Of a DNA stretch of 64,000 nt, positions 1-8,533 are shown in pieces. Position numbers and translations under genes: made by a program. The stretch is from Candidatus Binatus sp. (GTDB lineage Bacteria > Desulfobacterota > Binatia > Binatales > Binataceae). The notes beneath the pieces are model-generated. The model had not been told where the DNA came from. It saw only the letters and a program-made list of their open reading frames with translations, and did no database searches. The stretch lies in the NCBI RefSeq assembly GCF_030646925.1, contig NZ_JAUSKL010000067.1, positions 1-64,000 on the forward strand. The letters are read 5' to 3'. Positions within the stretch are counted from its first letter, which is position 1; each line of letters opens with the position of its first letter.

Positions 1-878
1 TCTTCCAGGTCGATGAGGGCCTTTCGACGCTGCTCGATTTCAAGTACCAGCCGCGTGTGATCGCGAAGGACGGCGAGGCTGGGCGCGGCAAGCAGCAGTA
101 CGGGCATTCGGCGGAAGACGTGATCGTGCGGGTGCCGGCCGGCACGATCGTGTTCGATGACTCGACCGGCGAGACGCTCGCGGACCTCGTGATCCCCGGC
201 GCGACCGCGGTGATCGCCAAGGGCGGCGAGGGCGGGCGCGGCAACATGCATTTCACTTCATCGACGCGGCGCTCACCGCGGATCGCGACGCCTGGCACGC
301 AGGGCGAGCAGCGCTGGATTCGGATGGAGCTCAGACTGGTCGCGGAGGCCGGCCTGGTGGGACTTCCGAACGCGGGAAAATCGACGCTCTTGACGGCGCT
401 CAGCGCGGCGCGGCCGAAAATCGCACCCTACCCGTTCACGACGCTCGCGCCGAATATCGGTCGCGTGTTTATCGACGAGGAAGACGGTTTCACGCTCGCC
501 GATATTCCCGGGCTGATCGAAGGGGCGCATCTCGGGCACGGACTGGGCATCCGATTTTTGCGGCATATCACGCGCACGCGGCTGATAATCTATGTGCTCG
601 ACATCGCGGAAAATCCCGAGGCGGCATTCGACACTGTGCGCGGCGAGATCGCGGCGTTCGATCCGATGCTCGCGGAAAGACCGGCGCTGATCGCTCTCAA
701 CAAAACCGACCTCGTCACGAAAACGGAAGCGACGAAGATCGCGCGCAAGGTTAGAAAGCGCACGCGGCTCGATGTATTTCCGATTTCGGCTGATCGGCGC
801 GACGGTCTTGAACCGTTGATCGCGGCGATCGCCGGCGTGCTCCGTCAGATGGATCAAGCGGCGGCATGTCCCAGCTAA
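1..878 (+). CDS. obg: GTPase Obg (5' end missing)
   Basis: This is an Obg/CgtA GTPase that acts in late 50S ribosomal subunit assembly. The frame is open to the left edge of the window and reads ...DEGLSTLLDFKY before the first in-window GTG, so the N-terminus lies outside. The glycine-rich Obg fold (RGKQQYG, GGEGGRGN) is followed by the G domain with G1 GLPNAGKSTLL, G3 DIPGLIEG and G4 NKTDL. The protein ends soon after the G domain, so the optional C-terminal OCT domain is absent. It overlaps proB by 13 bases, and obg-proB-proA-nadD-rsfS is a common bacterial order. Confidence 0.95.
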   Translation, partial: FQVDEGLSTLLDFKYQPRVIAKDGEAGRGKQQYGHSAEDVIVRVPAGTIVFDDSTGETLADLVIPGATAVIAKGGEGGRGNMHFTSSTRRSPRIATPGTQGEQRWIRMELRLVAEAGLVGLPNAGKSTLLTALSAARPKIAPYPFTTLAPNIGRVFIDEEDGFTLADIPGLIEGAHLGHGLGIRFLRHITRTRLIIYVLDIAENPEAAFDTVRGEIAAFDPMLAERPALIALNKTDLVTKTEATKIARKVRKRTRLDVFPISADRRDGLEPLIAAIAGVLRQMDQAAACPS

Positions 879-2020
879 ATTACAAGGAATCCGCGGTCGG
901 GCGCGCGCGCCGAATCGTAATCAAGGTCGGCAGCGCGGTGCTGTCGGATCAGAGCGGGCTGCGCGCTGACGTGATCGAGCAGTTAGCGGCGCAAGTCGAC
1001 ACCGCGGTGCGCGGCGGCCGCGAAGTTTTGATCGTCACGTCGGGCGCGGTCGCTGCGGGACGCGCGCGGCTCGCGAAGTTGAACCGCACGACGATCGCTG
1101 CGCGGCAAGCCGCCGCCGCGACTGGACAGATCGATCTGATGTCGGCATGGGCGCGGGCATTCGGCGCGCACGGCCGAAGCGTCGCGCAGATTCTGCTCAC
1201 GCATCAGGATCTCGCCGAGAAAAGGCGCCGCACCAATGCCAGCCAGACGATTTCTGAGCTGTTCGAAGCCGGCGTGATTCCGATTGTGAACGAGAACGAC
1301 ACCGTTGCGGTCGATGAGATTCGGCTGGGCGACAATGACGTGTTGTCGTCGCTGGTCGCGAGCCTCGTGCAAGCGCAATTGCTGATCATTCTGAGCGACG
1401 TCGATGGCGTCCTGACCGGCGATCCGCGCGAGCGCTCCGACGCGCGCCTGATTCCCGTGATCAGCGATCCCGATTCCGAGATGCGCGGACTGGTCGCGGA
1501 AAGTGCGGAGAGTGCGGGGCCGCTCGGAGTTGGCGGGATGGCGACCAAGCTCAAGGCGGCGCGGCAGGCGGCGCGGGCCGGAATCGCGGTGATAATCGCG
1601 CGCGGCCGCGGCGACGGCACGATCAACAAGGCGATCGATCCGGCGTCGGAAATCGGCACGCTGATCGTGCCGGCGGGGAGCCGGCTCAAGCGGCGCAAGA
1701 GCTGGATCGCGTTCGCGCTCCGGCCGAGTGGCGCGCTGGGCGTCGATCGCGGCGCGGCGGAGGCGTTGCAGAGCAAGGGGCGGAGCCTGTTGCCGTCGGG
1801 CGTCCGCGAGATTCGCGGCGATTTCGGCGGCGGCGACTGCGTCAGCCTGATCGATCCCGATGGAATCGAGTTCGGGCGGGGGCTGGTTAATTATCCGGCG
1901 GCAGACGTCGTGAAAGTTGCGGGGCGCCGTTCGAGCGAAATTTCGCAACTGCTCGGCTACAAGGTTGCCGATGAGATCATCCATCGCGATAATTTCGTGC
2001 TGATGAAGGAACTCGCGTAA
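866..2020 (+). CDS. proB: Glutamate 5-kinase
   Basis: ProB phosphorylates L-glutamate to gamma-glutamyl phosphate, the first step of proline synthesis, in the cytoplasm. The amino acid kinase domain starts at IVIKVGSAVL, continues through TSGAVAAGR and LSDVDGVLTGDPR, and closes with GVGGMATKLKAA. A C-terminal PUA domain fills the last 100 or so residues, as in the long form of ProB; 384 residues is near the usual length. It starts with ATG inside the end of obg and lies 8 bases before proA, so the two are very likely co-translated. Confidence 0.97.
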   Translation: MSQLNYKESAVGRARRIVIKVGSAVLSDQSGLRADVIEQLAAQVDTAVRGGREVLIVTSGAVAAGRARLAKLNRTTIAARQAAAATGQIDLMSAWARAFGAHGRSVAQILLTHQDLAEKRRRTNASQTISELFEAGVIPIVNENDTVAVDEIRLGDNDVLSSLVASLVQAQLLIILSDVDGVLTGDPRERSDARLIPVISDPDSEMRGLVAESAESAGPLGVGGMATKLKAARQAARAGIAVIIARGRGDGTINKAIDPASEIGTLIVPAGSRLKRRKSWIAFALRPSGALGVDRGAAEALQSKGRSLLPSGVREIRGDFGGGDCVSLIDPDGIEFGRGLVNYPAADVVKVAGRRSSEISQLLGYKVADEIIHRDNFVLMKELA

Positions 2021-2028
2021 CGACGCCG

Positions 2029-3282
2029 ATGCCACTCGAAGCCGACACGATTGCGACGCTGAAGAAGGTGTGGATGAGCGCGCCGCAGATGGCGCTCGCG
2101 AGCACCGAGCAAAAGAACGCGGCGCTGAAAACGCTGGCGGCGGCGATCCGATCGTCGGCGGCGAAAGTCGTCGAGGCAAACAAACGAGATCTGAAACGCG
2201 CGAGCGACGACGGCCGCGGCGGCGCGTTCGTCGAGCGCCTCACGCTGACGCCGGCGCGAATCGAAGCGATGGCCAAAAGCGTCGAGGAGGTCGCGGCGCT
2301 GGCGGACCCGGTCGGCAACGTGATCGAGAAATGGCGGCGACCCAACGGTCTCGAGATCGCCAAGGTCCGCGTGCCGCTCGGCGTGATCGCGATCATTTAC
2401 GAATCGCGCCCCAACGTTACGATCGATGCGGGCGCGCTGGGCTTCAAGGCCGGCAACGCGATCGTCCTGCGCGGCGGCAAGGAGGCGCTCGAGAGCAACG
2501 CGCGCCTCGCCGATTTGATCGGTTCATCGCTGGAGCAGCACGGCTTGAACCTCGATGCGGTGACGCTGATCCGCAATCCGGATCGCGAGGTGATTCAAAT
2601 TTTGAAGCGGCACCCTGAGCTGATCGATCTGATCATTCCGCGCGGGGGAAAAGCGCTGAAGGAAGCGCTCGAAGGATCGGCGGTGCCGTTGCTGCCGCAC
2701 TTCGACGGTCTCTGCCACACCTACGTCGATCGCGGCGCCGATCTGAAAATGGCGGAGGAGATTTGCTTCAACGCCAAATGCAGCCGGCCTTCGGTCTGCA
2801 ACGCGATGGAGAATCTACTGGTTCATTCCGCGGTCGCCGACGCGATCCTGCCGCCGCTCGCGGCGCGGATGAAATCGGCGGGCGTTGAACTTCGCGGCGA
2901 CGAGCGAACGCGCCGAATCGTGCGCGACGCCCGGCCTGCCAGCGACGAGGACTGGGACACCGAGTACCTGGACTTGATCCTGTCGGTGAAGATCGTCGAT
3001 TCGATCGACGAAGCGATTGCGTTTATCGGGCGCCACGGATCGCATCTGGCGGACGCAATCGTCACCGACGACGCGAAGGCCGCGGCGCGCTTTGAACGCG
3101 AGGTCGATTCCGCTACGGTTTACGTTAATGCCTCGACGCGATTTACCGACGGTTTCGAATTCGGCTTCGGCGCCGAGACCGGCATCTCGACCAATCGTCT
3201 GCACGCGCGGGGGCCGATGGGACTTAACGAATTGACGACCTACAAGTACGTGATCCGGGGCTCCGGGCAAGTCCGACTTTGA
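2029..3282 (+). CDS. proA: Gamma-glutamyl phosphate reductase
   Basis: ProA reduces gamma-glutamyl phosphate with NADPH to glutamate-5-semialdehyde, the second step of proline synthesis. The 417-residue protein has the aldehyde dehydrogenase fold, with the catalytic cysteine in RPSVCNAMENLLVH. The C-terminal signature FGFGAETGISTNRLHARGPMG is the one typical of ProA. It directly follows proB. No proC is present in this window. Confidence 0.97.
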   Translation: MPLEADTIATLKKVWMSAPQMALASTEQKNAALKTLAAAIRSSAAKVVEANKRDLKRASDDGRGGAFVERLTLTPARIEAMAKSVEEVAALADPVGNVIEKWRRPNGLEIAKVRVPLGVIAIIYESRPNVTIDAGALGFKAGNAIVLRGGKEALESNARLADLIGSSLEQHGLNLDAVTLIRNPDREVIQILKRHPELIDLIIPRGGKALKEALEGSAVPLLPHFDGLCHTYVDRGADLKMAEEICFNAKCSRPSVCNAMENLLVHSAVADAILPPLAARMKSAGVELRGDERTRRIVRDARPASDEDWDTEYLDLILSVKIVDSIDEAIAFIGRHGSHLADAIVTDDAKAAARFEREVDSATVYVNASTRFTDGFEFGFGAETGISTNRLHARGPMGLNELTTYKYVIRGSGQVRL

Positions 3283-3301
3283 AGCGATCAAACTCAGCAC
3301 G

Positions 3302-3940
3302 ATGCGCGTAGGACTGTTCGGCGGCAGTTTCAATCCGATTCATTTCGGCCATCTGCGGGCGGCCGAGGAAGTTCGCGAAGCGCTCTCTCTCGACTTGGTT
3401 TATTTTGTGCCAGCTGCGTCGCCGCCGCACAAAGTCGAGGGCGAACTTGCGCCGGGCGAGCATCGCTTGCAAATGGTGCGCCTCGCGACGAAGGGCAATC
3501 GCCACTTCATGACTTCGGACGTCGAGATTCGGCGCACGGGACGTTCGTATTCGATCGAAACGATACGCCATTATCTCGCGACGCTGCGCCAGCCGGCGAC
3601 GCTCTTCCTGATGATGGGCGCGGATCAATTCGCGGAGCTCGAGACGTGGAAGGATCCCGACGAGCTGACGCGGCTTTGCAACATCGCGGTTCACACCAGA
3701 TTAATGACGCGGGAGCAGACGCAGCCGCGCGTTTCATTTGCCGCGCTGAAACGGTTTGGCTACACTCAAAAAGAAGATCATTACGTGCATCCGAGCGGGC
3801 AAACGCTGTCATTCGTCGATACCACTTTTTTTCCTATTTCAGCGACCGAAATTCGCCGCAAGCTCCAGCGCCACGAATCGATCAATTACCTGCTGCCGGG
3901 CGACGTGGTGGATTATATCCAGCGCCACGCACTCTACTGA
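3302..3940 (+). CDS. nadD: Nicotinate-nucleotide adenylyltransferase
   Basis: NadD adenylates nicotinate mononucleotide to deamido-NAD in NAD synthesis. The nucleotidyltransferase signature GLFGGSFNPIHFGHLRAAE is at the N-terminus (the GGSF and HxGH elements), and the second signature FFPISATEIRRKL is near the C-terminus. The length of 212 residues is normal for the family. It lies 19 bases after proA and 76 bases before rsfS in the same operon. Confidence 0.95.
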   Translation: MRVGLFGGSFNPIHFGHLRAAEEVREALSLDLVYFVPAASPPHKVEGELAPGEHRLQMVRLATKGNRHFMTSDVEIRRTGRSYSIETIRHYLATLRQPATLFLMMGADQFAELETWKDPDELTRLCNIAVHTRLMTREQTQPRVSFAALKRFGYTQKEDHYVHPSGQTLSFVDTTFFPISATEIRRKLQRHESINYLLPGDVVDYIQRHALY

Positions 3941-4016
3941 GGAGTGAAATTCTGCTGAAGTATCGTCGCCAATACCTGCCGAAGCCGAATCACACAACGC
4001 ACCTGTTCGCTGCGGT

Positions 4017-4415
4017 TTGCAGAATTTGAATTCGATCGAAAAGGCATACGCCGTAGTCGAAGCGGCGCTCGACAAGAAGGCCTACGATCTGGTGGTGCTC
4101 GAAGCGGAGCATCTGAGTTCGATTGCCGATTACTTCGTGGTGGCGACGGGGCGCTCGGACGTGCAGGTGCAGGCGATCGCGCGCGGGATCGAGGAGCGGA
4201 TGTCGAAGGAAGAGCAGCGTCCGCTGGCGATCGAGGGTTTCCAGCATGCGCACTGGATCGTGCTCGACTACGACGACATCGTGGTGCATCTGTTTTACGA
4301 GCCGGCGCGCGAGTTCTATCGGCTCGAAACCAACTGGATTGATTCGCGTGAAGTGAAGCTGCCCGAGCCGTTCCGCACGCAGGCGCGCGAGCTTCGGCTC
4401 CGCGCCAACGCTTAG
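4017..4415 (+). CDS. rsfS: Ribosomal silencing factor RsfS (Iojap)
   Basis: RsfS binds ribosomal protein L14 (uL14) and blocks subunit joining when nutrients are scarce. The Iojap domain is clear: DLVVLEAEHLSSIADYFVVA, then SDVQVQAIARGIEE, HWIVLDYDDIVVHLF and ETNWIDSREV. The start is not certain; TTG at 4017 is the longest reading, and a second in-frame TTG follows at 4026. No ATG gives a full domain. rlmH, which often follows, is absent; the next gene converges on the other strand after 7 bases. Confidence 0.93.
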   Translation: MQNLNSIEKAYAVVEAALDKKAYDLVVLEAEHLSSIADYFVVATGRSDVQVQAIARGIEERMSKEEQRPLAIEGFQHAHWIVLDYDDIVVHLFYEPAREFYRLETNWIDSREVKLPEPFRTQARELRLRANA

Positions 4416-4422
4416 AAAAGAA

Positions 4423-4665
4423 TTACGCGACGCCGCGAATCGCGTGCGCGATCCAGACGAGGATCACCGCGCCGATTGTCGCAACCACGATCGCGCCGAT
4501 CGCGCCGCTCGGTCCCGGCACGTTGAGTTCGGCAAAGATCCAGCCGCCGACCACCCCGCCGACGAGTCCGAGCACCAAATCGCCGATTAGTCCGAAGCCC
4601 CTGCCCCGTATGAGTTTTCCGGCGAGCCATCCGGCGACCAGGCCGATTACAATCGCTCCAAGCAT
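4423..4665 (-). CDS. GlsB/YeaQ/YmgE family small membrane protein
   Basis: This is an 80-residue inner-membrane protein of the transglycosylase-associated (GlsB/YeaQ/YmgE) family. The sequence is almost wholly hydrophobic, with three predicted membrane segments and many glycines (GLVAGWLAGKLIRGRGFG, LVGGVVGGWIFA). Proteins of this family are often induced by envelope or general stress, but their biochemical role is unknown. It stands alone, convergent with rsfS, with a repeat-filled gap upstream. Confidence 0.88.
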   Translation of the reverse strand: MLGAIVIGLVAGWLAGKLIRGRGFGLIGDLVLGLVGGVVGGWIFAELNVPGPSGAIGAIVVATIGAVILVWIAHAIRGVA

Positions 4666-4799
4666 GGTGTCCTCCTAACGAATAGCTTTGGACAGCGCAG
4701 CGCATTTCTTTTCGGGATTCTTTCGACTTCGGCGGCCTCTGCTCTGAATAACAAGTGGCGGCATTGTTCGGGATGCCCGAGCGTAATGTCGGGAGAGAT

Positions 4800-4930
4800 G
4801 CTGTGGCCATCGATCCGGCACCCTCACCCGCCTCTCTATCGTAGAGCGATTCGGCCCTTCGGCCCGAAGTCGGCTTCGCGGCTGGCGCGCTTCGGCGACC
4901 TCTCCCGCAACGAAGCGGGCGAGGTATAGG
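4800..4930. repeat. Dispersed intergenic repeat with CCTCACCCG/CTCTCCCG motif
   Basis: A GC-rich repeat lies in the 579-base gap between 4665 and 5245. It begins with GATCCGGCACCCTCACC, contains nested self-complementary runs, and ends near CTCTCCCGCAACGAAGCGGG. Close relatives are seen at about 20700-20775 (inverted) and 36175-36250. No gene was recognised here. It belongs to a repeat family found only between genes in this window. Confidence 0.7.
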
Positions 4931-5054
4931 ACGGCAGCCTCCGCCTTGTGATGAAATAGTCGTGAAGCCACTCATCCACGAAAAGTTCACAGACTCTCAG
5001 GATGTTGGAAAGGCGGCCTTGCTGGGATGACGGCGCGGGCGAAGCCGTTCCGTG

Positions 5055-5125
5055 TCATCCCGAGCGAGCGAAGCGACGAGGGAACCCGGATCCGGGATTT
5101 CTCACTGCGTTCGAAATGACACGGA
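5055..5125. repeat. Dispersed palindromic repeat (GTCAT...ATGAC type)
   Basis: The unit starts GTGTCATCCCGAGCGAGCG, has a GGATCC-centred core (CCCGGATCCGGG), and closes with GAAATGACAC. The two ends are inverted copies, so the unit can fold into a long hairpin. A better preserved copy lies at 29312-29385. Confidence 0.75.
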
Positions 5126-5244
5126 AAGAGATCACTCATCAAGGAAAATTCACAGACTCTCAGAATGACGAGAGTCGATCGAGTCGTTGTCGGCGACCAG
5201 TTCCTGCACGAAAGATCACGCGGCCATCGCCGGGCATCGGCGCG

Positions 5245-5364
5245 CTACTTTTTTTGTTCCATCGGAGCGCCGCAACACTTGACCGTGCCGGCGCCGCCCT
5301 TGGTGACGATTACCTGGGAGCTGCACTTGCCGCAGATGTAAACCTTGCCGAGCTGATTTGCCAT
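5245..5364 (-). CDS. Desulforedoxin-like protein, 39 residues
   Basis: This tiny protein reads as a stand-alone desulforedoxin domain. It begins MANQLGKVYICGKCSSQV, with a CxxC pair, and has the adjacent cysteine pair in TVKCCGAPMEQKK just before the stop. The four cysteines match the Fe(Cys)4 site of desulforedoxin and of the N-terminal domain of desulfoferrodoxin. A small redox or electron-transfer role is inferred from that fold. It lies 38 bases after the crotonase-like gene on the same strand, preceded by a purine-rich AGGAAAGGA site. A paralogue lies at 10139-10282. Confidence 0.85.
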   Translation of the reverse strand: MANQLGKVYICGKCSSQVIVTKGGAGTVKCCGAPMEQKK

Positions 5365-5402
5365 TTTGATCTCGATCCTTTCCTGAGGTTGATGCCGGAG
5401 GT

Positions 5403-6188
5403 TCAAGCGCCTCTGAATAACGGTTTACGCTTTTCGAGGAAAGCGCGCACGCCCTCGGCGCGGTCGGCTGTCGTTTGTAGCAGGGCGTACAAGTCTTCCT
5501 CAAGCCTGATGCCCTGTTCGAGCGTCATGTCGTAGCCCTTGAGCACCGCGTCCTTGACGAGGCGCGCGGCGAGCGGCGCGCGGCTCAAGATTGCCTGCGC
5601 GACGCGTCCGCTGACCTGGGCGAGGTCGGCGCGATTCTTCGCGAGATAGGCGACCAAGCCGAGCCGCAGCGCCTCGTCGGCTCTGAGAGCCGTTCCGGTG
5701 AGCATCATGCGGAGCGCGCTGGCGGCGCCGATCAATCTCGGCAAGCGCTGCGTCGCGCCGAAATGCGGCATCACTCCATGCTGCATCTGCGCGATCGCGA
5801 AACGCGCGGACGATATCGCGATCCGGATGTCGGCCGCCATCGCGAGTTCCAATCCTTCGTCGAAGGCGTCGCCGTTGATGATCGCGACGGTGGGCTTCGA
5901 GAGCACCGCGAGCGATTCGACGATTCGCGGATCGACGCCATCGTCGAAGCCGACGCAGAAATTCGCGCCCGCGCCGGTGATCGCGAGCATCCGCGAGCTG
6001 TCGTCGTCCTCGACCTGCTCGATCAGGTCGAGCAGGCGGCTTGCCATCGCGGGCGTCAGCGTCGCGCGGGCGCCGCGAAATCGCATCGTGGCGGTGACGC
6101 ATCCGCTGGCATCGGCGACCTCGATCGACGAATCGGCAGTGGCGCCGCGCGAGTCGGGTGAAGTCTTTTTGATGCGTCGAGGCGTCAG
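5403..6188 (-). CDS. Crotonase-fold (enoyl-CoA hydratase/isomerase-like) protein
   Basis: This crotonase-superfamily protein of about 261 residues probably acts on an acyl-CoA thioester. The fold is shown by TGAGANFCVGFD, INGDAFDEGLELAMAADIRI and GATQRLPRLIG. The residue matching rat Glu144 is present (EGLELAM). The Glu164 position is Gln (IAQMQHGVMPHFG), so ordinary hydratase activity is doubtful. The start is uncertain because no ATG, GTG or TTG precedes the fold. A CTG at 6188 overlaps the stop of the upstream ligase as CTGA and keeps the first strand. The next ATG, at 6086, would cut into the domain. Confidence 0.8.
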   Translation of the reverse strand: MTPRRIKKTSPDSRGATADSSIEVADASGCVTATMRFRGARATLTPAMASRLLDLIEQVEDDDSSRMLAITGAGANFCVGFDDGVDPRIVESLAVLSKPTVAIINGDAFDEGLELAMAADIRIAISSARFAIAQMQHGVMPHFGATQRLPRLIGAASALRMMLTGTALRADEALRLGLVAYLAKNRADLAQVSGRVAQAILSRAPLAARLVKDAVLKGYDMTLEQGIRLEEDLYALLQTTADRAEGVRAFLEKRKPLFRGA

Positions 6189-7732
6189 ACGGCTCCGCCG
6201 GGGGCGCGCAGATCCTTGCGCAGAATTTTGCCGAGCGGATTTTTCGGCAACGCTTCGATGAACTCGATCGTTTCGGGACGCTTGAAGCTCGCGAGACGGC
6301 TGCGGCAAAACTCGGCCAGGTCCGCTTCGGTCACCGGCGGCGATTTGTGCGGGACTACGAAGGCCTTGACCGTTTGCCCCCATTCGACCGACGGCACGCC
6401 GATCACGGCGCATTCATCGACCGCCGGATGACTCATCAGTACGGTCTCGATTTCAGCCGGAGCGATATTTTCGCCGCCGCGGATAATCATGTCGTCCTTG
6501 CGGCCGGCAAAAAACACGTAGCCCTCGTCGTCGAGCCAGCCGAGGTCACCGGTGGCGCGCCATCCGTCGGGCAATCGCGCGTCGTCGTCGCGGCCAGCGT
6601 AGCCCTTCATGATGCGCGGGGTGCGGATGATGATCTCGCCGACTTCGCCAGCGGAGAGAAATTTGCCGTCGTCGTCGCGCACCTTGATTTCCACGTCGGG
6701 CAGCGGTTTGCCGATCGAGTTGAGGCGCTTCAACTTCAACTCGATCTCGGCGGCGGTGCCTGCCAATCGATGATCGTCAGGGCCGAGGATCGTGAGCGAC
6801 GAAGTGGTTTCGGTCTGGCCGTAAGCATTCACGAAGCCGACTTTTGGCGGAAAGACTTCAATCGCGCGGCGGATCACCTGCACCGGCATCGGCGCGCCGC
6901 CATAGGCGAGATTCGTGAGGCTCGAAAAATCGGTCGAGGCAAAGCCGGGTTCGTCGATCAATTGCTTCATCATCGTGGGGACGACGAAGGCGTGCGTGAC
7001 GCGTTCGCGCTGGACGATCTCAAGCCATGATTTGGGATCGAACTGGGACATCACGATCAGCTTGCGGCCGGTCCAGATGTTGGTCATGTACGCCGTGGTT
7101 CCCGCGATGTGATAAAACGGCACGCACACCAGCGCGACGCCGCGATCGGTGCCGTCGGCCATCTCGACGTTGGCGGTGACGTAGGCGGCGAAATCGCGGA
7201 AGCGGAGCATCACGCCCTTCGGCAGCGAGGTCGTCCCGCTGGTGTACATCAGGATCGAGATGTCCTCGTCCTCGACTTCGGCTTCGGCGTCGTCGGGCTC
7301 GGCCTTTGCGAGCAGAGGCTCGACATGCCGCATCCCGCTCGCTTCGTTGCCGAGCGCGACGATCTGCGCGACCTTCAGCCGCGGCCTGATTCGGTCGATC
7401 AACTCTGCGTAGCGATCGCCGACCAGCAGCAGCCGCGTGTTGGCGGTGTTGATCATGTACTCGAGTTCGGCGTCCTTGGCGCGGTAGTTGAGCGGCAGGA
7501 AAGTCAGGCCGGCTTTGGCGGCGGCGTAGTAGCATTGGATATACAAATCAGAGTTGGTATCGAGCACCGCGAGCACGTCGCGCGGCTGCAAGCCGAGTTG
7601 CTTGAACACCGCACACAGGCGCGACACGCGATCATTGAGTTCCGCGTACGTCAGCCGCCGATTGCCGAACACCAGAATTTCCTGATCCGGCACGATCGAC
7701 GACGGGATCGTCACGAAGTTAACCGTATTCAC
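6185..7732 (-). CDS. Acyl-CoA synthetase (AMP-forming), class I adenylate-forming enzyme
   Basis: This 515-residue ligase activates a carboxylic acid to its CoA thioester through an acyl-adenylate. It carries the P-loop MYTSGTTSLPKGVM, the adenylate motif NAYGQTETTSSL, the hinge region GWRATGDLGWLDDEGYVFFAGR, and the C-terminal lysine motif PKNPLGKILRKDL. The acid substrate cannot be read from the sequence; similarity to medium/long-chain ligases is general. It sits between two crotonase-fold genes on the same strand and overlaps the downstream one, which suggests a small acyl-CoA processing operon. Confidence 0.93.
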   Translation of the reverse strand: MNTVNFVTIPSSIVPDQEILVFGNRRLTYAELNDRVSRLCAVFKQLGLQPRDVLAVLDTNSDLYIQCYYAAAKAGLTFLPLNYRAKDAELEYMINTANTRLLLVGDRYAELIDRIRPRLKVAQIVALGNEASGMRHVEPLLAKAEPDDAEAEVEDEDISILMYTSGTTSLPKGVMLRFRDFAAYVTANVEMADGTDRGVALVCVPFYHIAGTTAYMTNIWTGRKLIVMSQFDPKSWLEIVQRERVTHAFVVPTMMKQLIDEPGFASTDFSSLTNLAYGGAPMPVQVIRRAIEVFPPKVGFVNAYGQTETTSSLTILGPDDHRLAGTAAEIELKLKRLNSIGKPLPDVEIKVRDDDGKFLSAGEVGEIIIRTPRIMKGYAGRDDDARLPDGWRATGDLGWLDDEGYVFFAGRKDDMIIRGGENIAPAEIETVLMSHPAVDECAVIGVPSVEWGQTVKAFVVPHKSPPVTEADLAEFCRSRLASFKRPETIEFIEALPKNPLGKILRKDLRAPGGAV

Positions 7733-7756
7733 AGAAACGTCCTCCTGGGCGCCGAT

Positions 7757-8527
7757 TCATCTGCGCCGCGCAGCCGGTCGATGCCCGCTACGCGCCGCTC
7801 GATCCGCCACCATCGCCAGTCTCTTCGCCAAGCGCCGTTCGAGGTCGAGGCCGTCCCTCAGCGGCAACTCAAGACCTCCCCACACGGCCAGCTTGAGCAT
7901 CGCCGAATGCGCGCGCGGCAACCGTCCGACCTCGCGCGCGAGTTGCAGCGACGCGCGATCGAGGTGGGCAGCCGGGACCACATCGGCGACCAAACCTACA
8001 AGTAGCGCTTCCTCTGCGTCAATCCAACGCCCGGTGATACACAGATCGAGCGCGCGGCCGAGGCCGAGTCGGCGCGGGGCGGTCTGTGTGCCTGCGACGC
8101 CGGGGATCATGCCGGCGCCGGTCTCGGGCAGGCAGATTTTCGTGTCGTCGGCAGCGATCGCGAAGTCGCAGAGCAGCGCCATCTCGAGGCCGCCGCCGAC
8201 GGTGTAACCGTGAAGGGCGGCAATCGTCGGGATTGGCAGCGCGCGCATCGTGCCCCAGACGTCGCGGCGAAAGCGCACCCATCGCGCGACGATCGGCGAC
8301 GGCGCCATGCCGAATTCCGCGAGGTCGCCGCCGGCCGAGAACGCCGGACCAGCGCCGCGCAGCACCATCGCGCGCACCTCAGAGTCGTCGTGGATCGCGC
8401 CGAGCACGCCGAAGAGTTCGTCGCGCATCGCCATGTTGTAGGCGTTGAATTGCCGCGGACGGTTCAGCGTGACGAGCGCGATTGGCCCGCGCCGATTGTA
8501 CAGAACCGCGCGATCGCTGCTCGCCAT
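7757..8527 (-). CDS. Enoyl-CoA hydratase/isomerase family protein
   Basis: This 256-residue crotonase-family enzyme likely hydrates an enoyl-CoA. The N-terminus is standard (IALVTLNRPRQFNAYN). The oxyanion-hole region reads FSAGGDLAEF, and both catalytic glutamates are present, in YTVGGGLEMALLCDFAIA and CLPETGAGMIPG. The C-terminus is arginine-rich. It lies 24 bases upstream of the CoA ligase and 6 bases downstream of the amidohydrolase, in one minus-strand run. Confidence 0.93.
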   Translation of the reverse strand: MASSDRAVLYNRRGPIALVTLNRPRQFNAYNMAMRDELFGVLGAIHDDSEVRAMVLRGAGPAFSAGGDLAEFGMAPSPIVARWVRFRRDVWGTMRALPIPTIAALHGYTVGGGLEMALLCDFAIAADDTKICLPETGAGMIPGVAGTQTAPRRLGLGRALDLCITGRWIDAEEALLVGLVADVVPAAHLDRASLQLAREVGRLPRAHSAMLKLAVWGGLELPLRDGLDLERRLAKRLAMVADRAARSGHRPAARRR

Positions 8528-8533
8528 CAGGAC

